Part shown: in pieces, positions 35,407 through 47,438 of the stretch
How positions within the stretch are numbered: position 1 is the first letter of the stretch
How the letters are laid out: each line of letters opens with the position of its first letter
Source: Siderastrea radians
Taxonomy: Eukaryota > Cnidaria > Anthozoa > Scleractinia > Rhizangiidae
Length of the DNA: 64,000 nucleotides
Assembly (NCBI GenBank): GCA_964017195.1
Contig: CAXHKT010000183.1
Coordinates: forward strand, 1,211,901-1,275,900
Reading direction: 5' to 3'
Made by a program: the position numbers and the translations under genes
The notes under the pieces: generated by a model
Told to the model about the DNA's origin: nothing
What the model saw: only the letters and a program-made list of their open reading frames with translations
Database searches by the model: none

Positions 35407-36210
35407 GCGCGATATGTGCGATCCTTAGGGAAAAAACTCCATTTTTGGCCTTCCCAGAGGCTAAAAAAGGTGTTGTTGACTGCGCAAGGCTGCGCACTGG
35501 CCTAATAATAATGCAAATCCCTCGGGGCTATCAGAAAAAAAAGTTTATTGTGTAGAAATGCGCGATATGTGCGATCCTTAGGGAAAAAACCCCATTTTTG
35601 GCCTTCCCAGAGGCTAAAAAAGGTGTTGATGACTGAGCAAGGCTGCGCAAGGCTGCGCACTGGCCTAATAATAATGCAAATCCCTCGGGGCTATCAGAAA
35701 AACAAGTTTATTGTGTAGAAAAGCGCGATATGTGCGATCCTTAGGGAAAAAACCCCATTTTTGGCCTTCCCAGAGGCTAAAAAAGGTGTTGTTGACTGCG
35801 CAAGGCTGCGCAAGGCTGCGCACTGGCCTAATAATAACGCAAATCCCTCGGGGCTATCAGAAAAAAAAGTTTATTGTGTAGAAAAGCGCGATATGTGCGA
35901 TCCTTAGGGAAAAAACCCCATTTTTGGCCTTCCCAGAGGCTAAAAAAGGTGTTGTTGACTGAGCAAGGCTGCGCAAGGCTGCGCACTGGCCTAATAATAA
36001 CGCAAATCCCTCGGGGCTATCAGAAAAAAAAAGTTTATTGTGTAGAAAAGCGCGATACGTGCGATCCTTAGGGAAAAAGCCCCATTTTTGGCCTTCCCTG
36101 ATGCTAAAAAAGGTGTTGTTAACTGCGCAAGGCTGCGCAAGGCTGCGCACTGGCCCAATAATAATGCAAATCCCTCGGGGCTATCAGAAAAAAAAGTTTA
36201 TTCTGTAGAA
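35407..36210 (+). repeat. S run, 5 monomers
   Basis: The first monomer lacks one motif copy and ends gtagaaatgcg. The second has gttgatgactgag and gaaaaacaag. The pre-L monomer has cttccctgatgct and ends ttctgtag. Confidence 0.91.
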
Positions 36211-36537
36211 AGTCTGCGATTTTGTCGATAAGGTGGGAATTTCAGTTTTGAGAGGGGTGGGGTGGGTCCCTCAAAAAAGTGCTGGTTTTGGTGCAACGGC
36301 CCTAGCACAAAAGCACCCCAGATCCCGTTGCGGCACCAAAAAAACATTCCATTTGGCACTATTTTTATCGAATTTGGCGATACTAAAAAGTGCTGCACTT
36401 TTTCAGGGCTTGAATTAGCCCCCAAAAGAAGAAAAAACTAATTGGCGCTCTCAGCTGCATGCACAAAGCTCCCAAATGCATTCAATCCCTCTGGGACCAT
36501 CCGAAAAAAATACCTTTTGTGCAAAAGCACAAAGAAG
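36211..36537 (+). repeat. L unit 27
   Basis: 327 bp, made of an extra A in caccaaaaaaacattcc and one base fewer in agaagaaaaaactaattgg. Twin of L26 (caaagctccc, aaaataccttttg). ccctagcac, shared with L40, puts a stop in the minus-strand frame. Confidence 0.92.
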
Positions 36538-37840
36538 GCGCGATATGTGCGATCCTTAGGGAAAGAACTCCATTTTTGGCCTTCCCAGAGGCTAAAAAAG
36601 GTGTTGTTGACTGCGCAAGGCTGCGCAAGGCTGCGCACTGGCCTAATAATAATGCAAATCCCTCGGGGCTATCAGAAAAAAAAGTTTATTGTGTAGAAAA
36701 GCGCGATATGTGCGATCCTTAGGGAAAAAACCCCATTTTTGGCCTTCCCAGAGGCTAAAAAAGGTGTTGTTGACTGAGCAAGGCTGCGCAAGGCTGCGCA
36801 CTGGCCTAATAATAACGCAAATCCCTCGGGGCTATCAGAAAAAAAAGTTTATTGTGTAGAAAAGCGCGATATGTGTGATCCTTAGGGAAAAAACCCCATT
36901 TTTGGCCTTCCCAGAGGCTAAAAAAGGTGTTGTTGACTGAGCAAGGCTGCGCAAGGCTGCGCTAGGCCTAATAATAATGCAAATCCCTCGGGGCTATCAG
37001 AAAAAAAAGTTTATTGTGTAGAAAAGCGCGATATGTGCGATCCTTAGGGAAAAAACCCCATTTTTGGCCTTCCCAGAGGCTAAAAAAGGTGTTGTTGACT
37101 GAGCAAGGCTGCGCAAGGCTGCGCACTGGCCTAATAATAACGCAAATCCCTCGGGGCTATCAGAAAAAAAAAAGTTTATTGTGTAGAAAAGCGCGATATG
37201 TGCGATCCTTAGGGAAAAAACCCCATTTTTGGCCTTCCCAGAGGCTAAAAAAGGTGTTGTTGACTGCGCAAGGCTGCACAAGGCTGCGCACTGGCCTAAT
37301 AATAACGCAAATCCCTCGGGGCTATCAGAAAAAAAAGTTTATTGTGTAGAAAAGCGCGATATGTGCGATCCTTAGGGAAAAAACCCCATTTTTGGCCTTC
37401 CCAGAGGCTAAAAAAGTTGTTGTTGACTGAGCAAGGCTGCGCAAGGCTGCGCACTGGCCTAATAATAATGCAAATCCCTCGGGGCTATCAGAAAAAAAAG
37501 TTTATTGTGTAGAAAAGCGCGATATGTGCGATCCTTAGGGAAAAAACCCCATTTTTGGCCTTCCCAGAGGCTAAAAAGATGTTGTTGACTGAGCAAGGCT
37601 GCGCAAGGCTGCGCACTGGCCTAATAATAATGCAAATCCCTCGGGGCTATCAGAAAAAAACGTTTATTGTGTAGAAAAGCGCGATATGTGCGATCCTTAC
37701 GGAAAAAACCCCATTTTTGGCCTTCCCAGGGGCTAAAAAATGTGTTGTTGACTGAGCAAGGCTGCGCAAGGCTGCGCACTGGCCTAATAATAATGCAAAT
37801 CCCTCGGGGCTATCAGAAAAAAAACGTTTATTGTGTAGAA
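36538..37840 (+). repeat. S run, 8 monomers, changing to right-domain type
   Basis: The first monomers are left-type. From about 37.43 kb they switch to right-type: gactgag with aataataatg, then ctaaaaagatg at about 37.57 kb, then acgtttattg at about 37.66 kb. The monomer before L28 is right-type (ccttacgg, ctaaaaaatgtg). Confidence 0.92.
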
Positions 37841-38167
37841 AGTCTGCAATTTTGTCGATAAGGTGGAAATTTCAGTTTTGAGAGGGGTGGGGTGGGTCCC
37901 TCAAAAAAGTGCTGGTTTTGGTGCAACGGCCTTAGCACAAAAGCACCCCAGATCCCGTTGCGGCACCAAAAAACATTCCATTTGGCACTATTTTTATCGA
38001 ATTTGGCGATACTAAAAAGTGCTGCACTTTTTCAGGGCTTGAATTAGCCCCAAAAAGCAGAAAAAAGCTAATTGGCGCTCTCAGCTGCATGCACAAAGGT
38101 CCCAAATGCATTCAATCCCTCTGGGACCATCCGAAAAAAATTCCTTTTGTGCAAAAGCACAAAGAAG
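37841..38167 (+). repeat. L unit 28 (right-domain type, inside the left domain)
   Basis: 327 bp. Carries tctgcaatttt, gtggaaatttc, cggccttagcac and agccccaaaaagc, the same set as L44 and L45 at 60-62 kb and unlike its neighbours. The ccttagc change places a stop in the minus-strand frame. Confidence 0.94.
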
Positions 38168-40120
38168 GCGCGATATGTGCGATCCTTAGGGAAAAAACCC
38201 CATTTTTGGCCTTCCCAGAGGCTAAAAAAGGTGTTGTTGACTGAGCAAGGCTGCGCAAGGCTGCGCACTGGCCTAATAATAATGCAAATCCCTCGGGGCT
38301 ATCAGAAAAAAACGTTTATTGTGTAGAAAAGCGCGATATGTGCGATCCTTAGGGAAAAAACCCCATTTTTGGCCTTCCCAGAGGCTAAAAAAGGTGTTTT
38401 TGACTGAGCAAGGCTGCGCAAGGCTGCGCACTGGCCTAATAATAACGCAAATCCCTCGGGGCTATCAGAAAAAAAAGTTTATTGTGTAGAAAAGCGCGAT
38501 ATGTGCGATCCTTAATGAAAAAACCCCATTTTTGGCCTTCCCAGAGGCTAAAAAAAGTGTTGTTGACAGCGCAAGGCTGCGCAAGGCTGCGCACTGGCCT
38601 AATAATAACGCAAATCCCTCGGGGCTATCAGAAAAAAAAGTTTATTGTCTAGAAAAGCGCGATATGTGCGATCCTTAGGGAAAAAACCCCATATTTGGCC
38701 TTCCCAGAGGCTAAAAAAGGTGTTGTTGACTGAGCAAGGCTGCGCAAGGCTGCACACTGGCCTAATAATAACGCAAATCCCTCGGGGCTATCAGAAAAAA
38801 AAGTTTATTGTCTAGAAAAGCGCGATATGTGCGATCCTTAGGGAAAAAACCCCATTTTTGGCCTTCCCAGGGGCTAAAAAAGGTGTTGTTGACTGCGCAA
38901 GGCTGCGCAAGGCTGCGCACTGGCCTAATAATAATGCAAATCCCTCGGGGCTATCAGAAAAAAAAGTTTATTGTGTAGAAAAGCGCGATATGTGCGATCC
39001 TTAGGGAAAAAACCCCATTTTTGGCCTTCCCAGTGGCTAAAAAAGGTGTTGTTGACTGCGCAAGGCTGCGCAAGGCTGCGCACTGGCCTAATAATAACGC
39101 AAATCCCTCGGGGCTATCAGAAAAAAAAGTTTATTGTGTAGAAAAGCGCGATATGTGCGATCCTTAGGGAAAAAACCCCATTTTTGGCCTTCCCAGAGGC
39201 TAAAAAAGGTGTTGTTGACTGAGCAAGGCTGCTCAAGGCTGCGCACTGGCCTAATAATAACGCAAATCCCTCGGGGCTATCAGAAAAAAAAGTTTATTGT
39301 GTAGAAAAGCGCGATATGTGCGATCCTTAGGGAAAAAACCCCATTTTTGGCCTTCCCAGTGGCTAAAAAAGGTGTTGTTGACTGCGCAAGGCTGCGCAAG
39401 GCTGCGCACTGGCCTAATAATAACGCAAATCCCTCGGGGCTATCAGAAAAAAAAGTTTATTGTGTAGAAAAGCGCGATATGTGCGATCCTTAGGGAAAAA
39501 ACCCCATTTTTGGCCTTCCCAGAGGCTAAAAAAGGTGTTGTTGACTGAGCAAGGCTGCTCAAGGCTGCGCACTGGCCTAATAATAACGCAAATCCCTCGG
39601 GGCTATCAGAAAAAAAAGTTTATTGTGTAGAAAAGCGCGATATGTGCGATCCTTAGGGAAAAAACCCCATTTTTGGCCTTCCCAGAGGCTAAAAAAGGTG
39701 TTGTTGACTGAGCAAGGCTGCGCAAGGCTGCGCACTGGCCTAATAATAACGCAAATCCCTCGGGGCTATCAGAAAAAAAAGTTTATTGTGTAGAAAAGCG
39801 CGATATGTGCGATCCTTAATGAAAAAACCCCATTTTAGGCCTTCCCAGAGGCTAAAAAAGGTGTTGTTGACAGCGCAAGGCTGCGCAAGGCTGTGCACTG
39901 GCCTAATAATAACGCAAATCCCTCGGGGCTATCAGAAAAAAAAGTTTATTGTCTAGAAAAGCGCGATATGTGCGATCCTTAGGGAAAAAACCCCATTTTT
40001 GGCCTTCCCAGAGGCTAAAAAAGGTGTTGTTAACTGCGCAAGGCTGCGCAAGGCTGCGCACTGGCCCAATAATAATGCAAATCCCTCGGGGCTATCAGAA
40101 AAAAAGTTTATTGTGTAGAA
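38168..40120 (+). repeat. S run, 12 monomers
   Basis: The first monomer is right-type (aaccccattt after L, ending acgtttattg); left-type resumes at about 38.33 kb. A 326 bp dimer is tandemly repeated at about 38.98-39.63 kb (cccagtggct, gctgctcaagg). ccttaatgaaa with gttgacagcg occurs at about 38.51 and 39.82 kb, about 1304 bp apart. Ends with a pre-L monomer. Confidence 0.92.
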
Positions 40121-40447
40121 AGTCTGCGATTTTGTCGATAAGGTGGGAATTTCAGTTTTGAGAGGGGTGGGGTGGGTCCCTCAAAAAAGTGCTGGTTTTC
40201 GTGCAACGGCCCCAGCACAAAAGCACCCCAGATCCCGTTGCGGCACCAAAAAACATTCCATTTGGCACTATTTTTATCGAATTTGGCGATACTAAAAGGT
40301 GCTGCACTTTTTCAGGGCTTGAATTAGCCTCCACAAGCAGAAAAAAGCTAATTGGCGCTCTCAGCTGCATGCACAAAGGTCCCAAATGCATTCAATCTCT
40401 CTGGGACCATCCGAAAAAAATTCCTTTTGTGCAAAAGCACAAAGAAG
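40121..40447 (+). repeat. L unit 29
   Basis: 327 bp. Has ggttttcgtgc, ctaaaaggtgctgc (breaks the dyad), agcctccacaagc and caatctctctg. Confidence 0.92.
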
Positions 40448-41260
40448 GCGCGATATGTGCGATCCTTAGGGAAAAAACTCCATTTTTGGCCTTCCCAGAG
40501 GCTAAAAAAGGTGTTGTTGACTGCGCAAGGCTGCGCAAGGCTGCGCACTGGCCTAATAATAATGCAAATCCCTCGGGGCTATTAGAAAAAAAAGTTTATT
40601 GTGTAGAAAAGCGCGATATGTGCGATCCTTAGGGAAAAAACCCCATTTTTGGCCTTCCCAGAGGCTAAAAAAGGTGTTGTTGACTGAGCAAGGCTGCGCA
40701 AGGCTGCGCACTGGCCTAATAATACCGCAAATCCCTCGGGGCTATCAGAAAAAAAAGTTTATTGTGTAGAAAAGCGCGATATGTGCGATCCTTAGGAAAA
40801 AAAACTCCATTTTTGGCCTTCCAAGAGGCTAAAAAAGGTGTTGTTGACTGGGCAAGGCTGCGCAAGGCTGCGCACTGGCCTAATAATAATGCAAATCCCT
40901 CGGGGCTATCAGAAATAAAGTTTATTGTGTAGAAAAGCGCGATATGTGCGATCCTTAGGGAAAAAATCCCATTTTTGGCCTTCCCAGAGGCTAAAAAAGG
41001 TGTTGTTGACTGAGCAAGGCTGCGCAAGGCTTCGCACTGGCCTAATAATAACGCAAATCCCTCGGGGCTATCAGAAAAAAAAGTTTTTTGTGTAGAAAAG
41101 CGCGATATGTGCGATCCTTAGGGAAAAAATCCCATTTTTGGCCTTCCCAGAGGCTAAAAAAGGTGTTGTTAACTGCGCAAGGCTGCGCAAGTCTGCGCAC
41201 TGGCCCAATAATAATGCAAATCCCTCGGGGCTATCAGAAAAAAAAGTTTATTGTGTAGAA
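40448..41260 (+). repeat. S run, 5 monomers
   Basis: One monomer has aataccgcaaa. Another has aggaaaaaaaactcc with ttccaagaggc and gaaataaag. One has gttttttgtg. Ends with a pre-L monomer with aaaatccc and gcaagtctgcg. Confidence 0.91.
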
Positions 41261-41587
41261 AGTCTGCGATTTTGTCGATAAGGTGGGAATTTCAGTTTTG
41301 AGAGGGGTGGGGTGGGTCTCTCAAGAAAGTGCTGGATTTGGTGCAACGGCGCCAGCACAAAAGCACCCCAGATCCCGTTGCGGCACCAAAAAACATTCCA
41401 TTTGGCACTATTTTTATCGAATTTGGCGATACTAAAAAGTGCTGCACTTTTTCAGGGCTTGAATTAGCCCCCAAAAGCAGAAAAAAGCTAATTGGCGCTC
41501 TCAGCTGCATACACAAAGGTCCCAAATGCATTCAATCCCTCTGGGACCATCCGAAAAAAATTCCTTTTGTGCAAAAGCACAAAGAAG
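41261..41587 (+). repeat. L unit 30
   Basis: 327 bp. Has gggtctctcaagaaag, gctggatttgg, cggcgccagc and gctgcatacac. The last destroys the tgcatgca palindrome. Confidence 0.92.
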
Positions 41588-42401
41588 GCGCGATATGTGC
41601 GATCCGTAGGGAAAAAACTCCATTTTTGGCCTTCCCAGAGGCTAAAAAAGGTGTTGTTGACTGCGCAAGGCTGCGCAAGGCTGCGCACTGGCCTAATAAT
41701 AATGCAAATCCCTCGGGGCTATCAGAAAAAAATTTTTTTTGTGTAGAAAAGCGCGATATGTGCGATCCTTAGGGAAAAAACCCCATTTTTGGCCTTCCCA
41801 GAGGCTAAAAAAGGTGTTGTTGACTGCGCAAGGCTGCGCAAGGCTGCGCACTGGCCTAATAATAACGCAAATCCCTCGGGGCTATCAGAAAAAAAAGTTT
41901 ATTGTGTAGAAAAGCGCGATATGTGCGATCCTTAGGGAAAAAACCCCATTTTTGGCCTTCCCAGAGGCTAAAAAAGGTGTTGTTGACTGAGCAAGGCTGC
42001 GCAAGGCTGCGCACTGGCCTAATAATAGCGCAAATCCCTCGGGGCTATCAGAAAAAAAAGTTTATTGTGTAGAAAAGCGCGATATGTGCGATCCTTAGGG
42101 AAAAAAGCCCATTTTTGGCCTTCCCAGAGGCTAAAAAAGGTGTTGTTGACTGAGCAAGGCTGCGCAAGGCTGCGCACTGGCCTAATAATAACGCAAATCC
42201 CTCGGGGCTATCAGAAAAAAACGTTTATTGTGTAGAAAAGCGCGATATGTGCGATCCTTAGGGAAAAAAACCCCATTTTTGCCCTTCCCAGAGGCTAAAA
42301 AAGGTGTTGTTAACTGCGCAAGGCTGCGTAAGGCTGCGCACTGGCCCAATAATAATGCAAATCCCTCGGGGCTATCAGAAAAAAAAGTTTATTGTGTAGA
42401 A
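41588..42401 (+). repeat. S run, 5 monomers
   Basis: The post-L monomer has gatccgtagg and an aberrant tail (aaaaaaattttttttgtg, about 41723). One monomer ends acgtttattg at about 42.22 kb, an isolated right-type mark. The pre-L monomer has catttttgcccttc. Confidence 0.91.
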
Positions 42402-42728
42402 AGTCTGCAATTTTGTCGATAAGGTGGGAATTTCAGTTTTGAGAGGGGTGGGGTGGGTCCCTCAAAAAAGTGCTGGTTTTGGTGCAACGGCCCCAGCACA
42501 AAAGCACCCCAGATCCCGTTGCGGCACCAAAAAACATTCCATTTGGCACTATTTTTATCGAATTTGGCGGTACTAAAAAGTGCTGCACTTTTTCAGGGCT
42601 TGAATTAGCCCCCCAAAGCAGAAAAAAGCTAATTGGCGCTCTCAGCTGCATGCACAAAGGTCCCAAATGCATTCAATCCCTCTGGGACCATCCGAAAAAA
42701 ATTCCTTTTGTGCAAAAGCACAAAGAAG
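42402..42728 (+). repeat. L unit 31
   Basis: 327 bp. Has tctgcaatttt, ggcggtact and agccccccaaagc. Confidence 0.93.
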
Positions 42729-43694
42729 GCGCGATATGTGCGATCCTTAGGGAAAAAACTCCATTTTTGGCCTTCCCAGAGGCTAAAAAAGGTGTTGTTG
42801 ACTGCGCAAGTCTGCGCAAGGCTGCGCACTGGCCTAATAATAATGCAAATCCCTCGGGGCTATCAGAAAAAAAAGTTTATTGTGTAGAAAAGCGCGATAT
42901 GTGCGATCCTTAGGGAAAAAACCCCATTTTTGGCCTTCCCAGAGGCTAAAAAAGGTGTTGTTGACTGAGCAAGGCTGCGCAAGGCTGCGCACTGGCCTAA
43001 TAATAACGCAAATCCCTCGGGGCTATCAGAAAAAAAAGTTTATTGTGTAGAAAAGCGCGATATGTGCGATCCTTAGGGAAAAAACCCCATTTTTGGCCTT
43101 CCCAGAGGCTAAAAAAGGTGTTGTTGACTGAGCAAGGCTGCGCAAGGCTGCGCACTGGCCTAATAATAACGCAAATCCCTCGGGGCTATCAGAAAAAAAA
43201 GTTTATTGTGTACAAAAGCGCGATATGTGCGATCCTTAGGGAAAAAACCCCATTTTTGGCCTTCCCAGAGGCTAAAAAAGGTGTTGTTGACTGCGCAAGG
43301 CTGCGCACTGGCCTAATAATAACGCAAATCCCTCGGGGCTATCAGAAAAAAAAGTTTATTGTGTAGAAAAGCGCGATATGTGCGATCCTTAGGGAAAAAA
43401 ACCCATTTTTGGCCTTCCCAGAGGCTAAAAAGGGTGTTGTTGACTGAGCAAGGCTGCACAAGGCTGCGCACTGGCCTAATAATAACGCAAGTCCCTCGGG
43501 GCTTTGAGAAAAAAAAGTTTATTGTGTAGAAAAGCGCGATATGTGCGATCCTTAGGGAAAAAACCCCATTTTTGGCCTTCCCAGAGGCTAAAAAAGGTGT
43601 TGTTAACTGCGCAAGGCTGCGCAAGGCTGCGCACTGGTCCAATAATAATGCAAATCCCTCGGGGCTATCAGAAAAAAAAGTTTATTGTGTAGAA
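42729..43694 (+). repeat. S run, 6 monomers
   Basis: One monomer ends gtgtacaaaag and the next lacks a motif copy. One reads ggggctttgag. The pre-L monomer has ggtccaataataatg, the single departure from ggcccaat. Confidence 0.91.
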
Positions 43695-44021
43695 AGTCTG
43701 CGATTTTGTCGATAAGGTGGGAATTTCAGTTTTGAGAGGGGTCGGGTGGGTCCCTCAAAAAAGTGCTGGTTTTGTTGCAACGGCCCCAGCACAAAAGCAC
43801 CCCAGATCCCGTTGCGGCACCAAAAAACATTCCATTTGGCACTATTTTTATCGAATTTGGCGATACTAAAAAGTGCTGCACTTTTTCAGGGCCTGAATTA
43901 GCCCCCAAAAGCAGAAAAAAGCTAATTGGCGCTCTCAGCTGCATGCACAAAGGTCCCAAATGCATTCAATCCCTCTGGGACCATCCGAAAAAAATTCCTT
44001 TTGTACAAAAGAACAAAGAAG
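43695..44021 (+). repeat. L unit 32
   Basis: 327 bp. Has ggtcgggtggg, tttgttgcaac, gggcctgaatt and gtacaaaagaacaaag. The gaacaaag mark is shared with L36. Confidence 0.92.
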
Positions 44022-44497
44022 GCGCGATATGTGCGATCCTTAGGGAAAAAACTCCATTTTTGGCCTTCCCAGAGGCTAAAAAAGGTGTTGTTGACTGCGC
44101 AAGGCTGCGCAAGGCTGCGCACTGGCCTAATAATAATGCAAATCCCTCGGGGGTATCAGAAAAAAAAGTTTATTGTGTAGAAAAGCGCGATATGTGCGAT
44201 CCTTAGGGAAAAAACCCCATTTTTGGCTTTCCCAGAGGCTAAAAAAGGTGTTGTTGACTGAGCAAGGCTGCGCAAGGCTGCGCACTGGCCTAATAATAAT
44301 GCAAATCCCTCGGGGCTATCAGAAAAAAAAGTTTATTGTGTAGAAAAGCGCGATATGTGCGATCCTTAGGGAAAAACCCCATTTTTGGCCTTCCCAGAGG
44401 CTAAAAAAGCTGTTGTTAACTGCGCAAGGCTGCGCACTGGCCCAATAATAATGCAAATCCCTCGGGGCTATCAGAAAAAAAAGTTTATTGTGTAGAA
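44022..44497 (+). repeat. S run, 3 monomers
   Basis: One motif copy short. The pre-L monomer has agctgttgttaactg, shared with the one before L37 at an offset of about 3743 bp. Confidence 0.91.
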
Positions 44498-44824
44498 AGT
44501 CTGCGATTTTGTCGATAAGGTGGGAATTTCAGTTTTGAGAGGGGTGGGGTGGGTCCCTCAAAAAAGTGCTGGTTTTGGTGCAGCGGCCCCAGCACAAAAG
44601 CACCCCAGATCCCGTTGCGGCACCAAAAAACATTCCATTTGGCACTATTTTTATCGAATTTGGCGATACTAAAAAGTGCTGCACTTTTTCAGGGCTTGAA
44701 TTAGCCCCCAAAAGCAGAAAAAAGCTAATTGGCGCTCTCAGCTGCATGCACAAAGGTCCCAAATGCATTCAATCCCTCTGGGACCATCCAAAAAAAATTC
44801 CTTTTGTGCAAAAGCACAAAGAAG
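44498..44824 (+). repeat. L unit 33
   Basis: 327 bp. Has gtgcagcgg and catccaaaaaaaattcc, both shared only with L35. Confidence 0.93.
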
Positions 44825-45495
44825 GCGCGATATGTGCGATCCTTAGGGAAAAACTCCATTTTTGGCCTTCCCAGAGGCTAAAAAAGGTGTTGTTGACTGA
44901 GCAAGGCTGCGCAAGGCTGCGCACTGGCCTAATAATAACGCAAATCCCTCGGGGCTATCAGAAAAAAAAGTTTATTGTGTAGATAAGCGCGATATGTGCG
45001 ATCCTTAGGGAAAAAACCCCATTTTTGGCCTTCCCAGGAGCTAAAAAAGGTGTTGTTCACTGAGCAAGGCTGCGCAAGGCTACGCACTGGCCTAATAATA
45101 ACGCAAAACCCTCGGGGCTATCAGAAAAAAAAGTTTATTGTGTAGAAAAGCGCGATATGTGCGATCCTTAGGGAAAAAACCCCATTTTTGGCCTTCCCAG
45201 AGGCTAAAAAAGGTGTTGTTGACTGAGCAAGGCTGCGCAAGGCTGCGCACTGGCCTAATAATAACGCAAATCCCTCGGGGCTATCAGAAAAAAAAGTTTA
45301 TTGTGTAGAAAAGCGCGATATGTGCGATCCTTAGGGAAAAAACCCCATTTTTGGCCTTCCCAGAGGCTAAAAAAGGTGTTGTTAACTGCGCAAGGCTGCG
45401 CAAGGCTGCGCAAGGCTGCGCAAGGCTGCGCACTGGCCCAATAATAATGCAAATCCCTCGGGGCTATCAGAAAAAAAAAAGTTTATTGTGTAGAA
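44825..45495 (+). repeat. S run, 4 monomers, last with a motif expansion
   Basis: Marks: agataagcgc at 44981, gttcactgagc with gctacgcac and gcaaaaccc. The pre-L monomer (about 45310-45495) has two extra copies of the 10 bp motif and a 10-A run before gtttattg. Confidence 0.92.
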
Positions 45496-45822
45496 AGTCT
45501 GCTATTTTGTCGATAAGGTGGGAATTTCAGTTTTGAGAGGGGTGGGGTGGGTCCCTCAAAAAAGTGCTGGTTTTGGTGCAACGGCCCCAGCACAAAAGCA
45601 CCCCAGATCCCGTTGCGGCACCAAGAAACATTCCATTTGGCACTATTTTTATCGAATTTGGCGATACTAAAAAGTGCTGCACTTTTTCAGGGCTTGAATT
45701 AGCCCCCAAAAGCAGAAAAAAGCTAATTGGCGCTCTCAGCTGCATGCACAAAGGTCGCAAATGCATTCAATCCCTCTGGGACCATCCGAAAAAAATTCCT
45801 TTTGTGCAAAAGCACAAAGAAG
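45496..45822 (+). repeat. L unit 34
   Basis: 327 bp. Has tctgctatttt, caccaagaaac and ggtcgcaaatgc. Its post-L monomer has aaccccattt, not actcc. Identical by eye to L38. Confidence 0.93.
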
Positions 45823-46298
45823 GCGCGATATGTGCGATCCTTAGGGAAAAACCCCATTTTTGGCCTTCCCAGAGGCTAAAAAAGGTGTTGTTGACTGCGC
45901 AAGGCTGGGCAAGGCTGCGCACTGGCCTAATAATAATGCAAATCCCTCGGGGCTATCAGAAAAAAAAGTTTATTGTGTAGAAAAGCGCGATATGTGCGAT
46001 CCTTAGGGAAAAAACCCCATTTTTGGCCTTCCCAGAGGCTAAAAAAGGTGTTGTTGACTGAGCAAGGCTGCGCAAGGCTGCGCACTGGCCTAATAATAAC
46101 GCAAATCCCTCGGGGCTATCAGAAAAAAAAGTTTATTGTGTAGAAAAGCGCGATATGTGCGATCCTTAGGGAAAAAACCCCATTTTTGGCCTTCCCAGAG
46201 GCTAAAAAAGGTGTTGTTAACTGTGCAAGGCTGCGCACTGGCCCAATAATAATGCAAATCCGTCGGGGCTATCAGAAAAAAAAGTTTATTGTGTAGAA
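45823..46298 (+). repeat. S run, 3 monomers
   Basis: One motif copy short. Marks: gctgggcaagg, gttaactgtgc and aatccgtcgggg, all repeated at 50.06-50.53 kb. Confidence 0.92.
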
Positions 46299-46625
46299 AG
46301 TCTGCGATTTTGTCGATAAGGTGGGAATTTCAGTTTTGAGAGGGGTGGGGTGGGTCCCTCAAAAAAGTGCTGGTTTTGGTGCAGCGGCCCCAGCACAAAA
46401 GCACCCCAGATCCCGTTGCGGCACCAAAAAACATTCCATTTGGCACTATTTTTATCGAATTTGGCGATACTAAAAAGTGCTGCACTTTTTCAGGGCTTGA
46501 ATTAGCCCCCAAAAGCAGAAAAAAGCTAATTGGCGCTCTCAGCTGCATGCACAAAGGTCCCAAATGCATTCAATCCCTCTGGGACCATCCAAAAAAAATT
46601 CCTTTTGTGCAAAAGCACAAAGAAG
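46299..46625 (+). repeat. L unit 35
   Basis: 327 bp. Has gtgcagcgg and catccaaaaaaaattcc as in L33, 1801 bp upstream. Confidence 0.93.
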
Positions 46626-47438
46626 GCGCGATATGTGCGATCCTTAGGGAAAAACTCCATTTTTGGCCTTCCCAGAGGCTAAAAAAGGTGTTGTTGACTG
46701 CGCAAGGCTGCGCAAGGCTGTGCACTGGCCTAATAATAATGCAAATCCCTCGGGGCTATCAGAAAAAAAAGTTTATTGTGTAGAAAAGCGCGATATGTGC
46801 GATCCTTAGGGAAAAAACCCCATTTTTGGCCTTCCCAGAGCCTAAAAAAGGTGTTGTTGACTGAGCAAGGCTGCGCAAGGCTGCGCACTGGCCTAATAAT
46901 AACGCAAATCCCTCGGGGCTATCAGAAAAAAAAGTTTATTGTGTAGAAAAGCGCGATATGTGCGATCCTTAGGGAAAAAACCCCATTTTTGGCCTTCCCA
47001 GAGGCTAAAAAAGGTGTTGTTGACTGAGCAAGGCTGCGCAAGGCTGCGCACTGGCCTAATAATAACGCAAATCCCTCGGGGCTATCAGAAAAAAAAGTTT
47101 ATTGTGTAGAAAAGCGCGATATGTGCGATCCTTAGGGAAAAAACCCCATTTTTGGCCTTCCCAGAGGCTAAAAAAGGTGTTGTTGACTGCGCAAGGCTGC
47201 GCAAGGCTGCGCACTGGCCTAATAATAACGCAAATCCCTCGGGGCTATCAGAAAAAAAAGTTTATTGTGTAGAAAAGCGCGATATGTGCGATCCTTAGGG
47301 AAAAAACCCCATTTTTGGCCTTCCCAGAGGCTAAAAAAGGTGTTGTAAAACTGCGCAAGGCTGCGCAAGGCTGCGCACTGGCCCAATAATAATGCAAATC
47401 CCTCGGGGCTATCAGAAAAAAAAGTTTATTGTGTAGAA
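46626..47438 (+). repeat. S run, 5 monomers
   Basis: Marks: gctgtgcactgg in the post-L monomer, cagagcctaaa in the next, and a pre-L monomer with gttgtaaaactg. Confidence 0.91.

Larger units (their letters stand above)
44856..46383 (+). repeat. Segmental duplication, copy A (1.53 kb)
   Basis: Matches 49089-50616 at a constant offset of 4233 bp. I saw one mismatch (a at 45039 against g at 49272). The copy includes the motif expansion, the 10-A run, all of L34 and the first 85 bp of L35. The edges are where L33-like and L35-specific bases stop agreeing. Confidence 0.88.
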
